64,000 bases of DNA, taken from assembly GCA_002706095.1 (NCBI GenBank), contig PAJP01000021.1, positions 434,001 to 498,000 on the forward strand, written 5' to 3'. The translations under genes and the position numbers were made by a program. Below, piece by piece: positions 25,146-34,614 of the stretch. The notes under the pieces were generated by a model. The model ran no database searches. It saw nothing but the letters and a program-made list of their open reading frames with translations, and was not told the DNA's origin. Source of the DNA: Methylophaga sp. (GTDB lineage Bacteria > Pseudomonadota > Gammaproteobacteria > Nitrosococcales > Methylophagaceae). The stretch's first letter is position 1. Every line of letters begins with the position of its first letter.

Positions 25146-28100
25146 GCGCTTTTGTTTAGTAAAGCATCTAATAAGTTATCGAGGGCAACAATGCGGTCAT
25201 CAGCTTCAGGCATGTCTTCAACAAAGCGTAATTTGTCCTGACCATCTAATTTGAATTTTTTAGGCTGTTTTTGAATAAGATTAATAATGGTCATCGGATC
25301 CACATTGGGCGACTCTTCAAATAACAAACGCCCGCCTTGGTCATAGACATCAATTTTCCGAATACCAATTAGTTTCGCTTTAAAACGAAGCTCATGAACC
25401 GCAAATAAGGTTTTGACCTGATCGGGTAACAAACCAAAACGATCAATCATTTCGACTTGAAGTTCATGTAGTGCCTCGTTATCAGGAGCTGCAGATATGC
25501 GTTTATAAAGCACCAAACGTGTATGCACATCTGGTAAATAATCAGAAGGAATAAGAGCAGGAACGTGTAAATCGATTTCAACAAAGTGGCGGTCAGATTG
25601 ATTCAGGCTAGGTTCTTTACCCGATTTCAGTGCTCTGACAGCACGTTCTAATAACTCGTTGTACAGATTAAAACCAATTTCCTGCATCTGGCCGCTTTGC
25701 TCGTCACCTAATAACTCGCCAGCCCCACGGATTTCCATATCATGAGTTGCTAAAGTAAAGCCTGCGCCTAAGTCTTCAATAGACTCGATGGCTTCCAGAC
25801 GTTTCACCGCGTCTTTCGTCATGGCTTTTTGTGGCGGTGTGATGAGATAAGCATAGGCCCGATGATGTGAACGACCAACACGGCCACGGATTTGGTACAA
25901 CTGAGCCAGACCAAGCTTATCTGCACGATCGATAAAAATAGTATTGGCGGTTGGGACGTCAATGCCCGTTTCGATGATGGTGGTACAAACCAACACATTA
26001 AAGCGTTGATGATAAAAGTCGAGCATGACCTGTTCCAGCTCACGCTCACGCATTTGTCCATGGGCGACGGCCACTTTGGCCTCTGGCAGAATGGCCTCAA
26101 TTTCACGGGCCACGCGATCGATATCTTCGACTTTGTTGTGAAGGAAATAAACCTGACCACCACGTTTGATTTCACGCAGCATACCTTCGCGAATTTTCTC
26201 TGCATCCCACTGTAAAACAAACGTTTTTATCGCCAAGCGGCGTGCCGGTGCTGTGGCAATAATCGACAAATCACGAATACCGGAAATCGACATATTTAAA
26301 GTGCGTGGTATTGGTGTTGCTGTCAGCGTGAGTACGTCTATATGAGCACGGTATTTTTTTATCTGCTCTTTCTGAGTCACACCAAACCGATGTTCCTCAT
26401 CCAGAATAAACAGGCCAAGACGTTTAGGATCAATATCTTGCTGAAGTAATTTGTGAGTACCGATAATGATGTCAGCGTTACCTTCACTGATACCAGCTTT
26501 GACTTTGTCCAAGGATTTTTTTGATTGGAAACGCGATAACACTTCGACTTTCACCGGCCAGTCAGCAAAGCGATCTTTAAAGTTTTCATAATGTTGTTGT
26601 GCAAGCAAGGTAGTGGGTACCAGTACCATAACCTGTTTACCGGAATGTACGGCCATAAACGCGGCTCGCATAGCGACTTCTGTTTTGCCAAAGCCCACGT
26701 CACCACATACCAGCCTGTCCATGGGCTGTTCAGATAACATGTCTTTGATAACGGCATCAATGGCGTCTTGTTGATCAGGCGTTGGTTCAAAGGGGAAGGC
26801 TGCAGCAAAAGCCGCATAGTCTTCATCCGGCATACCCATAGGCTGTTTTTTATTCGCTGCACGACGAGCGTAGATATCCAGTAGTTCTGCTGCCACATCC
26901 CGTGCTTTTTCTGCTGCACGTTTACGGGCTTTTTCCCATTGACCGGTGCCAAGTTTGTGTAATGGGGCTAATTCAGGTGCCGCGCCAGAATAACGACTGA
27001 TTAAATCCAGAGAAGCGACGGGTACATAAAGCTTATCGCCTTTGGCATATTCCAAAGTCACATACTCAGCGGTGACATCACCAATATCTAATGTTTGCAG
27101 ACCAAGGTACCGACCCACCCCATGATCTTCATGGACAACTGCATCACCGATAGAGAGTTCGGCAAGGTTACGGATAATGGCATCGGTGTCTCGTTTTTTA
27201 CGACTACGACGCCGACGCTGCATGACCTGCTGGCCAAACAGCTGTGTTTCAGCAATAACAGCCAGGTTTTCATTACCTAGCAATAGACCTTGCTCGAGCG
27301 GAGCGACGGTCATGGCTAAATTGTCATCACCTTGGATAAACGCATCCCAGTTACTGACAGGCTGACATTTGATATCGTGCTGACGCAGCATATCCAGTAA
27401 TGTTTCACGACGCCCGGCACTCTCAGCGGCAAATAATATTCGTCCATCAAACTGACCAATAAATTGTTGTAACGCCTCGCAAGGTTTGTCCTTACGCGCA
27501 TTCATCGTCAGTTGTGGCGGCATGCCTGAGCCGTAATTGATATGACCTGCTTTGTCCTGATGCTCAAAGCTTTGCAAATGAAGACGTTGATAGGCTTTGA
27601 AGGAGCTGAATAATTCTTCAACTGGAATGAATACATGTTGAGGCTCGAGCAGTGGTCGCTCTGGGTTCACACGATGCTGACGATAGCGCTCGCTGATTTC
27701 CTGCCAGTACCGGTCAGCACCGACATGTGGGTCTGCAATACTAACAATCAACGTGTTATCCGGAAGGTAGTCGAGCAGGCTGTTAGTTTCTTCAAAAAAT
27801 AAAGGCAGGTAAAACTCGATACCCCCCGGCACATTACCATCACTGATTTCACGATAAATAAAACTACGTTGTGGGTCTCCCTCAAAATGCCGGCGGAATT
27901 GTTGCCGAAATAACTGAATACCGTCTTCGGTCATCGGGAATTCGCGTGCGGGCAATAGCTGAATATTATCGATAGTGTCTATCGAACGCTGTGTTTCCGG
28001 ATCAAAGGTTCTTAGAGTATCAATTTCATCATCAAACAGATCTATACGATAAGGGAGTTTGCTCCCCATGGGATACAAATCAATGATGGCGCCACGTACC

Positions 28101-28609
28101 GTAAATTCACCATGCTCCATGACTTGAGATACGTTACGATAACCGGCTTTTTCAAGCTTTAAACGCCAGCTTTCAATATCGAATTGATCGCCCATTTTCA
28201 GAATCAGCGTGTTGCCTTCGAGGAATGCACGGGGCGCAATACGTTGCATCAATGTCGCTATGGGTACCATCAGCAGACCTTGTTTAAAGTCGGGTAACTG
28301 ATGCAGTGTTTCTAATCGTTCTGAAACGATATCCTGATGCGGAGAAAAGGTATCGTAGGGTAGCGTTTCCCAATCTGGAAAATGTAAAACAGGCCTTTTG
28401 TCTTCCCCTAAGAAAAATTTTGCTTCTAATTCCAGACGATGTGCGCTATTCATGTCATCGGTAATGACCAGCAACGGACCATCATGTTGCTGCGCTGCTT
28501 TTGCTAATAAAAGACCTTGAGCGCTGCCATAAAGCTGGCCTGCATAAAGGGCTTCTTTATTAGATGACGGTAGCTTGGGATTGAGCAGATTAGGCTGAGT
28601 ATGATTCAC
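25142..28609 (-). CDS. mfd: Transcription-repair coupling factor
   Basis: An 1155-residue DNA translocase that removes stalled RNA polymerase and recruits UvrA. The N-terminal UvrB-like region (1-~330) contains PDWETLPYDTFSPHQDI. The RNA polymerase-interacting CarD-like domain starts near IGDAVVHEDHGVGRYLGL, and the RecG-like translocase has Walker A GDVGFGKTE and DEEH in LFILDEEHRFG. The TRG motif and the C-terminal UvrA-inhibitory domain are present. The length matches the family (1148 in E. coli). uvrC lies divergently about 360 bases away, so two nucleotide-excision repair genes share this locus. Confidence 0.96.
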   Translation of the reverse strand: MNHTQPNLLNPKLPSSNKEALYAGQLYGSAQGLLLAKAAQQHDGPLLVITDDMNSAHRLELEAKFFLGEDKRPVLHFPDWETLPYDTFSPHQDIVSERLETLHQLPDFKQGLLMVPIATLMQRIAPRAFLEGNTLILKMGDQFDIESWRLKLEKAGYRNVSQVMEHGEFTVRGAIIDLYPMGSKLPYRIDLFDDEIDTLRTFDPETQRSIDTIDNIQLLPAREFPMTEDGIQLFRQQFRRHFEGDPQRSFIYREISDGNVPGGIEFYLPLFFEETNSLLDYLPDNTLIVSIADPHVGADRYWQEISERYRQHRVNPERPLLEPQHVFIPVEELFSSFKAYQRLHLQSFEHQDKAGHINYGSGMPPQLTMNARKDKPCEALQQFIGQFDGRILFAAESAGRRETLLDMLRQHDIKCQPVSNWDAFIQGDDNLAMTVAPLEQGLLLGNENLAVIAETQLFGQQVMQRRRRSRKKRDTDAIIRNLAELSIGDAVVHEDHGVGRYLGLQTLDIGDVTAEYVTLEYAKGDKLYVPVASLDLISRYSGAAPELAPLHKLGTGQWEKARKRAAEKARDVAAELLDIYARRAANKKQPMGMPDEDYAAFAAAFPFEPTPDQQDAIDAVIKDMLSEQPMDRLVCGDVGFGKTEVAMRAAFMAVHSGKQVMVLVPTTLLAQQHYENFKDRFADWPVKVEVLSRFQSKKSLDKVKAGISEGNADIIIGTHKLLQQDIDPKRLGLFILDEEHRFGVTQKEQIKKYRAHIDVLTLTATPIPRTLNMSISGIRDLSIIATAPARRLAIKTFVLQWDAEKIREGMLREIKRGGQVYFLHNKVEDIDRVAREIEAILPEAKVAVAHGQMRERELEQVMLDFYHQRFNVLVCTTIIETGIDVPTANTIFIDRADKLGLAQLYQIRGRVGRSHHRAYAYLITPPQKAMTKDAVKRLEAIESIEDLGAGFTLATHDMEIRGAGELLGDEQSGQMQEIGFNLYNELLERAVRALKSGKEPSLNQSDRHFVEIDLHVPALIPSDYLPDVHTRLVLYKRISAAPDNEALHELQVEMIDRFGLLPDQVKTLFAVHELRFKAKLIGIRKIDVYDQGGRLLFEESPNVDPMTIINLIQKQPKKFKLDGQDKLRFVEDMPEADDRIVALDNLLDALLNKSA

Positions 28610-28752
28610 TAGACTGATTCGTTACAAAAACGTCTATTTTCACATAAAACGAAGAAGTCTTGTCACAAAGACCTGAATAAGGCACATTATCCCTTATAAT
28701 TTATAAGTGATTATATGCTTGAATAAACTTGCAAAGGTGCGGGAGAATAATA

Positions 28753-28959
28753 ATGAAACGAATTGAAAATGTCGTACTGTTAAAAACGATAGGCAGTGCT
28801 GAGTTAATAGCAGCTTTAGCGATGTTTTATTTTTTTTACACTGACGTCCCAGCGTTAATCGGTGGCTTTATTTTGCTTGGCTTATCAGCCAACAGCTTTT
28901 ATCAGGCACATAAATGTTACCAACGACAGTACGCACCCAAACAAAACGACCACACTTGA
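28753..28959 (+). CDS. Small two-helix membrane protein, unknown function
   Basis: A 68-residue protein. The ATG at 28753 follows GGGAG at 28741-28745 and is preferred over an ATG at 28729. Two hydrophobic segments (about 14-30 and 34-51) flank a short TDVP turn, and the tail is Gln/Lys/His-rich. It ends eight bases before uvrC and should be cotranscribed with it. I do not recognise a family. Confidence 0.6.
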   Translation: MKRIENVVLLKTIGSAELIAALAMFYFFYTDVPALIGGFILLGLSANSFYQAHKCYQRQYAPKQNDHT

Positions 28960-28967
28960 AATGAGAC

Positions 28968-30809
28968 ATGGCTGAAGCAGTTAAGCAAACAAAAACGAGC
29001 GAATTTGATTCAGCCTCCTTCCTAAAAAACCTGACTAGCCGGCCCGGTGTGTATCGCATGATTGATGACACCGGAACGGTGATTTATGTTGGTAAGGCCA
29101 AAAACCTTAAGAAACGTGTTTCCAGTTATTTTCGCAAAACCGGTTTAACAGCCAAAACACGTGTCATGGTCGCTCAGATCGCATCCATTGAAACTACCGT
29201 CACCCACACTGAAAACGAAGCATTAATCCTTGAAAACAATTTAATTAAGGAATTAATGCCACGTTACAACATTCTGCTGCGTGATGATAAAAGCTATCCT
29301 TATTTATTAATATCAGGCGATAAATTTCCCCGGTTAAGCTATCACCGCGGTGCTAAACGCAAAGCAGGGCGTTATTTCGGCCCATATCCCAGTGCCGGGG
29401 CTGTAAGGGATAGTCTCAACTTGCTGCAAAAACTCTTTCCTGTCAGACAATGCGAAGACAGTTATTACCAAAACCGCTCACGCCCATGCCTGCAATATCA
29501 GATTAAACGCTGTACAGCACCCTGTGTTGGTCTAATCAGTGAAGAAGAATATAAAAAAGATGTCGAACACACGATTATGTTTTTGGAAGGCAAAAACAAA
29601 CAGGTCATGGATGATCTGAGTGCCGAAATGGATGCCGCATCACATCGGCTCGACTTTGAACAGGCTGCGGCTATTCGCGATAAAGTGATTGCTCTTCGTC
29701 GGGTACAGGAACGCCAATATGTCAGCTCAGACCAAGGTGAGTTTGATGTGTTGGCAGCGATTGTCAAAGATGGCATGGCTGTGGTTGAAGTCTGTTTTAT
29801 CCGTGGTGGACGTAACCTCGGTAGTAAAAGTTATTTTCCAAAAGGCTCAGGTGAAAGCAGCCCCGAGGAATTATTATCGGCTTTCGTTCCTCAGTATTAT
29901 TTGGGCAAAAATGTACCCACAGAAATCTTACTTAGCCATGAGCCAGAAGACAGAGATTTAATTCAGGATGTGCTGCAAACTGAATCTGGTCACAAGGTCA
30001 GCCTGAGAAAACCTCAACGAGGTCAGGGCGTTCGCTGGATGCAGATGGCCGCTACCAATGCGGATATCAGCCTGACTCAACGGTTAAGTAGCCGTTCCAA
30101 TTTACTACAGCGATTTGAGATGTTGCAGGATGCGTTAAGCCTGGATGAATTACCCAAACGTATCGAATGTTTTGATATTAGTCATACTCGCGGTGAACGA
30201 ACAGTTGCTTCATGCGTGGTGTTTGGGCTGGAAGGCGCGATTAAGGCGGACTACCGTAAGTTTAATATTGAAGGCATTACCGGTGGCGATGATTACGCAG
30301 CGATGAATCAGGCATTAACACGCCGTTTCACGCGTTTGCAGAAAGGCGAAGGTAAGCGGCCTGATCTCTTATTAATAGATGGTGGTAAAGGCCAAATAAA
30401 AGAAGCACAAGCAGTGCTCGAAGAACTCAATTTATCTGATTTACCTATATTAGGTATCGCAAAAGGACCGGAACGCCGACCAGGTGAGGAAACATTATTT
30501 CTGGTAGGTAGAGAAGGGGAAGTCACGCTGACAGCCGATTCGCCAGCCCTGCATTTATTGCAACAAGTGCGAGATGAAGCTCATCGCTTTGCGATTACGG
30601 GTCACCGACAGCGACGCGCTAAGGCACGTAAAACTTCCACACTTGAACATATTGATGGCTTAGGGCCCAAACGCAGACAAAAGCTGTTACAACAGTTCGG
30701 TGGACTTCAGGAAGTGCAGCGAGCTGGTGTGGAAGATTTAGCCAAGGTGGACGGTATCAGTAAATCCCTTGCTCAAAAAATCTATGATGTCTTTCACGGC
30801 GATCATTAA
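28968..30809 (+). CDS. uvrC: Excinuclease ABC subunit C
   Basis: A 613-residue nuclease of nucleotide-excision repair. The GIY-YIG 3'-incision domain (about 20-100) has GVYRMIDDTGTVIYVGKAKN, and cysteines follow at CLQYQIKRCTAPC. The UVR UvrB-binding motif (about 203-238), the RNase H-like 5'-incision domain (about 385-540, FDISHTRGE and LLLIDGGKGQ) and tandem helix-hairpin-helix (about 555-605) complete the expected architecture. pgsA and tRNA-Gly/tRNA-Cys follow as in E. coli, although the uvrY regulator gene that precedes uvrC there is absent. Confidence 0.96.
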   Translation: MAEAVKQTKTSEFDSASFLKNLTSRPGVYRMIDDTGTVIYVGKAKNLKKRVSSYFRKTGLTAKTRVMVAQIASIETTVTHTENEALILENNLIKELMPRYNILLRDDKSYPYLLISGDKFPRLSYHRGAKRKAGRYFGPYPSAGAVRDSLNLLQKLFPVRQCEDSYYQNRSRPCLQYQIKRCTAPCVGLISEEEYKKDVEHTIMFLEGKNKQVMDDLSAEMDAASHRLDFEQAAAIRDKVIALRRVQERQYVSSDQGEFDVLAAIVKDGMAVVEVCFIRGGRNLGSKSYFPKGSGESSPEELLSAFVPQYYLGKNVPTEILLSHEPEDRDLIQDVLQTESGHKVSLRKPQRGQGVRWMQMAATNADISLTQRLSSRSNLLQRFEMLQDALSLDELPKRIECFDISHTRGERTVASCVVFGLEGAIKADYRKFNIEGITGGDDYAAMNQALTRRFTRLQKGEGKRPDLLLIDGGKGQIKEAQAVLEELNLSDLPILGIAKGPERRPGEETLFLVGREGEVTLTADSPALHLLQQVRDEAHRFAITGHRQRRAKARKTSTLEHIDGLGPKRRQKLLQQFGGLQEVQRAGVEDLAKVDGISKSLAQKIYDVFHGDH

Positions 30810-30858
30810 GCACGCATAGTGATACCATAAACATGATTTTAATTTTAAGTGACACAAG

Positions 30859-31416
30859 ATGTTGAATTTACCAAATATTTTAAGCTGCTTACGGATTCTG
30901 TTAGTTCCTATTCTGATTCTGTTCTATTTTTTACCTATGCCTTCAGCATCAGTCTGGGCTGCTTTGATATTTATCATTGCCGCGTTTACTGACTGGCTGG
31001 ATGGTTATCTCGCAAGAAAGTGGGAACAAACCTCGGCGTTTGGTGCCTTTCTCGACCCGGTCGCCGATAAACTGATTGTGGTGATGGCGTTGATTATGGT
31101 CCTGTTTAAAAGTCCTGTCTGGTACATCCTGATACCTGTGACATTAATCATCGCTCGTGAATTAATTGTTTCCGCATTACGCGAATGGATGGCCGAATTA
31201 GGACAGAGAAATGCCGTTAAGGTATCTCAAATGGGTAAGTGGAAAACCACCTTCCAGATGCTGGCCATTGCCTGCCTGATTTACTATAAGCCCTTATTTG
31301 GATTGCCAGTTTTTGAAATTGGTGTAGCACTCCTGTATGCGGCAGCGTGGTTAACGATTCAGTCAATGTACTACTATCTTTTAGCGGCTTGGCCAATGAT
31401 GCGAAATAAGGGTTGA
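30859..31416 (+). CDS. pgsA: CDP-diacylglycerol-glycerol-3-phosphate 3-phosphatidyltransferase
   Basis: A 185-residue membrane enzyme making phosphatidylglycerol phosphate. The CDP-alcohol phosphotransferase signature spans DWLDGYLARKWEQTSAFGAF and continues with LDPVADK, holding all the aspartates of the D-G-x2-A-R-x8-G-x3-D-x3-D pattern. Several membrane helices follow. It is 49 bases after uvrC. Its stop codon is inside the -35 box of the tRNA-Gly promoter. Confidence 0.95.
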   Translation: MLNLPNILSCLRILLVPILILFYFLPMPSASVWAALIFIIAAFTDWLDGYLARKWEQTSAFGAFLDPVADKLIVVMALIMVLFKSPVWYILIPVTLIIARELIVSALREWMAELGQRNAVKVSQMGKWKTTFQMLAIACLIYYKPLFGLPVFEIGVALLYAAAWLTIQSMYYYLLAAWPMMRNKG

Positions 31417-31440
31417 CATAAAAATTTAAGTGCCTATAAT
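31413..31440 (+). promoter_or_regulatory. Near-consensus sigma70 promoter for tRNA-Gly
   Basis: A perfect -35 TTGACA (31413-31418) and a perfect -10 TATAAT (31435-31440) are separated by 16 bases. Transcription would start near 31447, just before the tRNA at 31455. The TGA stop of pgsA is embedded in the -35 box. Confidence 0.9.
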
Positions 31441-31454
31441 GCACGTCTTCCTCA

Positions 31455-31530
31455 GCGGGAATAGCTCAGCTGGTAGAGCACAACCTTGCCAAGGTTGGGG
31501 TCGCGAGTTCGAATCTCGTTTCCCGCTCCA
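31455..31530 (+). tRNA. tRNA-Gly (GCC)
   Basis: A 76-base cloverleaf. The acceptor stem GCGGGAA pairs with TTCCCGC, the D-loop includes AGCTCAGCTGGTAGAGC, the anticodon arm CAACCTTGCCAAGGTTG carries GCC, and the T-arm has GTTCGAATC. The 3' TCCA is encoded. It lies directly after pgsA as glyW does in E. coli. Confidence 0.97.
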
Positions 31531-31537
31531 AGAATAT

Positions 31538-31576
31538 AAAAAGCCGCGGTCAGTCAAGTCACTATCGCGGCTTTTT
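31538..31576 (+). terminator. Terminator-like hairpin between the two tRNA genes
   Basis: An 11-bp perfect stem AAAAAGCCGCG (31538-31548)/CGCGGCTTTTT (31566-31576) with a 17-base loop and T5. It would end the tRNA-Gly transcript, or attenuate or process before tRNA-Cys. Confidence 0.75.
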
Positions 31577-31598
31577 AGTCTTAGACTCAATGAAAAAT

Positions 31599-31672
31599 GG
31601 CTGGGTGGCAGAGTGGTCATGCAGCGGACTGCAACTCCGTTAACGCCGGTTCGATTCCGACCCCAGCCTCCA
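31599..31672 (+). tRNA. tRNA-Cys (GCA)
   Basis: A 74-base cloverleaf. The acceptor stem GGCTGGG pairs with CCCAGCC, the anticodon loop CTGCAAC carries GCA, and the T-arm has GGTTCGATTCC. CCA is encoded. It matches cysT, which follows glyW in E. coli. Confidence 0.96.
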
Positions 31673-31704
31673 TTTTCAAGCTCACACAAAGACATCAGTA
31701 TCAG

Positions 31705-31726
31705 GCGCTTTTAAGCGCTTTTTTTA
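31705..31726 (+). terminator. Terminator after tRNA-Cys
   Basis: A short GCGCT/AGCGC stem (31705-31709 with 31714-31718), a 4-base loop and a run of T to 31726. It ends the tRNA transcript before the convergent GGDEF gene. Confidence 0.75.
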
Positions 31727-31737
31727 TGCCTGTTATT

Positions 31738-32994
31738 CTAAATAGGCACGGCTAGAGTGAGTTTGTCTCTGCCATTGGCTTTCGATTCGTACAATGCTTT
31801 ATCGATAACACAAAATAAATCTCTTGTGTTGGCAATGGGGAACAGATCCGTGTGGTATAGACCTGCGCTGATTGTGGCGTTGATGTGTTGACCTTCGAAG
31901 TTAAAGTGATGTGACCGGGTTTGGTTGATTAACTCTTGTATGATGTCTTGTGCTCTTTCAGATGGTAACCGGTTTAATATAACAACAAACTCCTCACCAC
32001 CTACTCGATAGGCTTTGTCGCTATCACGCCCTTGGGATTGTAAAATCTCTGCAAACTCTTTTAAGACATGATCCCCTGCTAAATGCCCATAGGCATCATT
32101 AATCTTTTTGAAAAAGTCGATATCGATAAGCGCGATACCAAAAGGACACTGGTTTGCATGAAAGCCTTTTATTAAGGCTTCTATTTCGAACTCTAATGTA
32201 AGCCGGTTATTTAAGTTAGTGAGTGGATCTTTACTGGCGAGATCTTTGAGTTGTTTATTAGCTGCTTCCAGTTTGTACGTGCGTAATTCTATCTGTTCTT
32301 CGAGACTATTCAGCAGCCGCTGTTCAGCTTCACGTGATTTGATAACTTCTTTTGCCATCGGTCTAAAGATAAAAATCACTTCAAGGACAAGCGTGAGCAG
32401 GGTGATTAACCAGAGTCCAACTTCCAGGTTCTTGATGATACGGAGTCTTTCATCACCTTCGAATTGATATTGATTGACAGCTTTATCTAAATCAATAAGT
32501 AAATCTTCGGAGACATTGTCGATTTGATTCATTAATGTCAGGAAGGTGTGTTCGTCCTCAGTGTCGATAAGCTGTGTGGCTGTATTCAAGTATTGATTGA
32601 CACGATCATAGAGGTTGATATCACCAAAATAGAGGTGTCGGATAGCTTCTGACTGTTCGAGTGTTTGATTATTTTTCAGTTGGCCTGAGGCAAGTTGTTG
32701 ATTAGCCTCACCCATCTTGTTTATATGCTGAGTTAAGGCATCCTCGGTAATATCTTGTGCTAAGTGTGTGACAAAGCGTTGTTGATATAAACGATGGATG
32801 TCGAGTGCAATATGTTGACTCAACATGCGTTGACTGCCTGAGATATTGACGACATAGGCCGTATTATCGACATCGGATATGGCAGATTTTAATGTGTAGG
32901 CAGCGAAACTGGACAGTATGGCAATAAGCACAACAGCCAGCATGTAGCGCTTGGTGATAAGTCTATGCAGTGCGGGCTGTGTATTATCTGCCAT
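31738..32994 (-). CDS. Membrane diguanylate cyclase with PilJ-type sensor domain
   Basis: A 418-residue protein. TM1 (about 15-33) is followed by a periplasmic helical domain with VVNISGSQRMLSQHIAL, the signature of the PilJ/NarX type-IV-pilus methyl-accepting N-terminal domain. TM2 (about 190-208) and a short coiled coil lead to a GGDEF domain (about 255-415). The active site is GGEEF. An RxxD product-inhibition site (RDSD) lies five residues before it, so the enzyme should be active and feedback-controlled by c-di-GMP. NarX-like domains often sense small anions, but the ligand here is unknown. It is upstream-adjacent to the HD-GYP gene on the same strand. Confidence 0.9.
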   Translation of the reverse strand: MADNTQPALHRLITKRYMLAVVLIAILSSFAAYTLKSAISDVDNTAYVVNISGSQRMLSQHIALDIHRLYQQRFVTHLAQDITEDALTQHINKMGEANQQLASGQLKNNQTLEQSEAIRHLYFGDINLYDRVNQYLNTATQLIDTEDEHTFLTLMNQIDNVSEDLLIDLDKAVNQYQFEGDERLRIIKNLEVGLWLITLLTLVLEVIFIFRPMAKEVIKSREAEQRLLNSLEEQIELRTYKLEAANKQLKDLASKDPLTNLNNRLTLEFEIEALIKGFHANQCPFGIALIDIDFFKKINDAYGHLAGDHVLKEFAEILQSQGRDSDKAYRVGGEEFVVILNRLPSERAQDIIQELINQTRSHHFNFEGQHINATISAGLYHTDLFPIANTRDLFCVIDKALYESKANGRDKLTLAVPI

Positions 32995-33088
32995 AATATC
33001 TATTCATTTATATTATCGCTCATGAGATATCTCTCACTCATATATACCTTGCCTGTGAGCACATGGCTAGTCTAATTCACATATTAAA

Positions 33089-34303
33089 CTATAACCATAA
33101 GTTTTCTAAGGATTTGAAATCCCAATCAGCAGGTTCTTCTGGTCCTTCGATGCTCTCTTTACAGCTTTTTGCTGCCAAATCGATCACTTGTATAGGAATG
33201 GGGGCGTTTGAACGCGTTGAGAAGAACACTTTCACTTTGGGTTTGAGTAAAGACTCTGTTCCGGGTTCAACCACCACAGCTAGGCGCTGTGAGGTGAGAC
33301 GAACCAGTGAACCAATGGGATAAATCCCTACAGATTTAACAAAACTATTAAAAATTTGTTTATCAAAATGACCTTCCCATTTCGACATTTCTCGTATGGT
33401 ATTGGCGGGTTCCCATGGTTTTTTATAGGCTCGCTCCGATGTTACGGCATCGTAGACGTCACAAATAGCCGCCATTCGGGCTAAAACCGAGATTTCATCA
33501 GCAGGCAGTCGGTTTGGATAACCGGTACCGTTCATTTTTTCGTGGTGATTTAAAGCAATATCGATGACTTCAGCTTCGGCTCCACCATCTTGCAGAATTT
33601 TGGCGCCAACGATGGTGTGCTTTTTCATCACGTCATATTCAGAATCAGTGAGTTTGCCGGGCTTGTTTAATATATCGAGCGGCATGGCTGCTTTGCCTAA
33701 GTCATGCATCAGCCCGCCGATGCCAGCAAGACGTGTTTGTTCTTTATCTAGACCCATTTGATTGGCAAGTGCAAGCATGAGTGCACAAACCGCCACAGAG
33801 TGCATATAGGTGTAATCATCATGCGTTTTTAAGCGGGCAACACTAAGGATGGCGGCTGAATTACGTTGAACCAGAGAATCAATCTCGCCCACTAAGGGAA
33901 GGGTGGTGTGAGGATCAATGGCTTTGCCCAAGCGAATGTCATTAAACATGGACATGATTTGGGGTTTGGCATCCTGACACAGTTTTCTTGCACGCTCTAT
34001 TTCATTCTCTATTGATGAAGAACTAGGCACCGGTTTGGTTTCTGCTGACTTGCTCTCTTCAACTGCCTCTGTCGATGCTTTTTGCTCGACTTTGTTTTCA
34101 ACTGTTGCTGGGGCGGACGTATCGTCTCCCTTGTCAGTATCTATCCAAAGATCTTTTATGCCAGCGTCATGGATGCGTTTAATGTCATTGGGATCAGTAA
34201 CAAGAAAGCTGCTGCGAATGAACGGATGCTGGATCCAGGAACCACCAAGCTTCTGAATATACATACCAATGCGTAATTCAGAACTGTTAATACGCTTTAT
34301 CAA
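33089..34303 (-). CDS. HD-GYP c-di-GMP phosphodiesterase with DUF3391
   Basis: A 404-residue cytoplasmic protein. The N-terminal DUF3391 region (1-~45, MIKRINSSELRIGMYIQKLGG) is followed by a low-complexity Glu/Thr/Ala linker. The HD-GYP domain (about 130-330) has HDLGKAAMP and HHEKMNGTGYPNRLP, retaining the metal ligands and the GYP triad. It should degrade c-di-GMP to pGpG or GMP. It is 94 bases upstream of the diguanylate cyclase and on the same strand, an opposing pair. Confidence 0.92.
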   Translation of the reverse strand: MIKRINSSELRIGMYIQKLGGSWIQHPFIRSSFLVTDPNDIKRIHDAGIKDLWIDTDKGDDTSAPATVENKVEQKASTEAVEESKSAETKPVPSSSSIENEIERARKLCQDAKPQIMSMFNDIRLGKAIDPHTTLPLVGEIDSLVQRNSAAILSVARLKTHDDYTYMHSVAVCALMLALANQMGLDKEQTRLAGIGGLMHDLGKAAMPLDILNKPGKLTDSEYDVMKKHTIVGAKILQDGGAEAEVIDIALNHHEKMNGTGYPNRLPADEISVLARMAAICDVYDAVTSERAYKKPWEPANTIREMSKWEGHFDKQIFNSFVKSVGIYPIGSLVRLTSQRLAVVVEPGTESLLKPKVKVFFSTRSNAPIPIQVIDLAAKSCKESIEGPEEPADWDFKSLENLWL

Positions 34304-34614
34304 GACTGTTCTCCCTCAAATCAACATGTTTTTTATAGTTATGAGTCAAACATACCTTGCATTGACCGGGGCATCAATAGCTATTTCTATCATCTTGGTC
34401 TGAGCAGTTTAATGCTGAGATCATTAGTCTATGACACCTTGTTAATGTTGCTATATCCAGCGATAAGCCATAAGCCGGGAGAATGGCGATGGACTTTGTG
34501 TTGGCTAAAAAATGATCATTTAATAAGAGGATGTTAATCGATGTATAGAAGGGTGGTGTGATTGATATGTTATTCTCAGTGGCACTATTTTCACCACAAG
34601 ATTAGGAATGAAGT
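34304..34614. other. 311-base intergenic gap, no gene recognised
   Basis: This divergent region lies between the HD-GYP gene and the PLD-VTT gene. It must hold promoters for both. I see no confident -35/-10 pair, repeat or RNA structure, and only very short reading frames (one of 10 codons, beginning at the ATG in GGGAGAATGGCG near 34479). Confidence 0.5.

Noticed and set aside
25819..26220. Alternative-frame open reading frames inside mfd
   Set aside because: Mfd is continuous through this stretch with conserved helicase motifs; the overlapping frames are shadows of it.
31426..31714. Open frames covering the tRNA-Gly/tRNA-Cys region on both strands
   Set aside because: The region is fully explained by two canonical tRNAs, a promoter and terminators.
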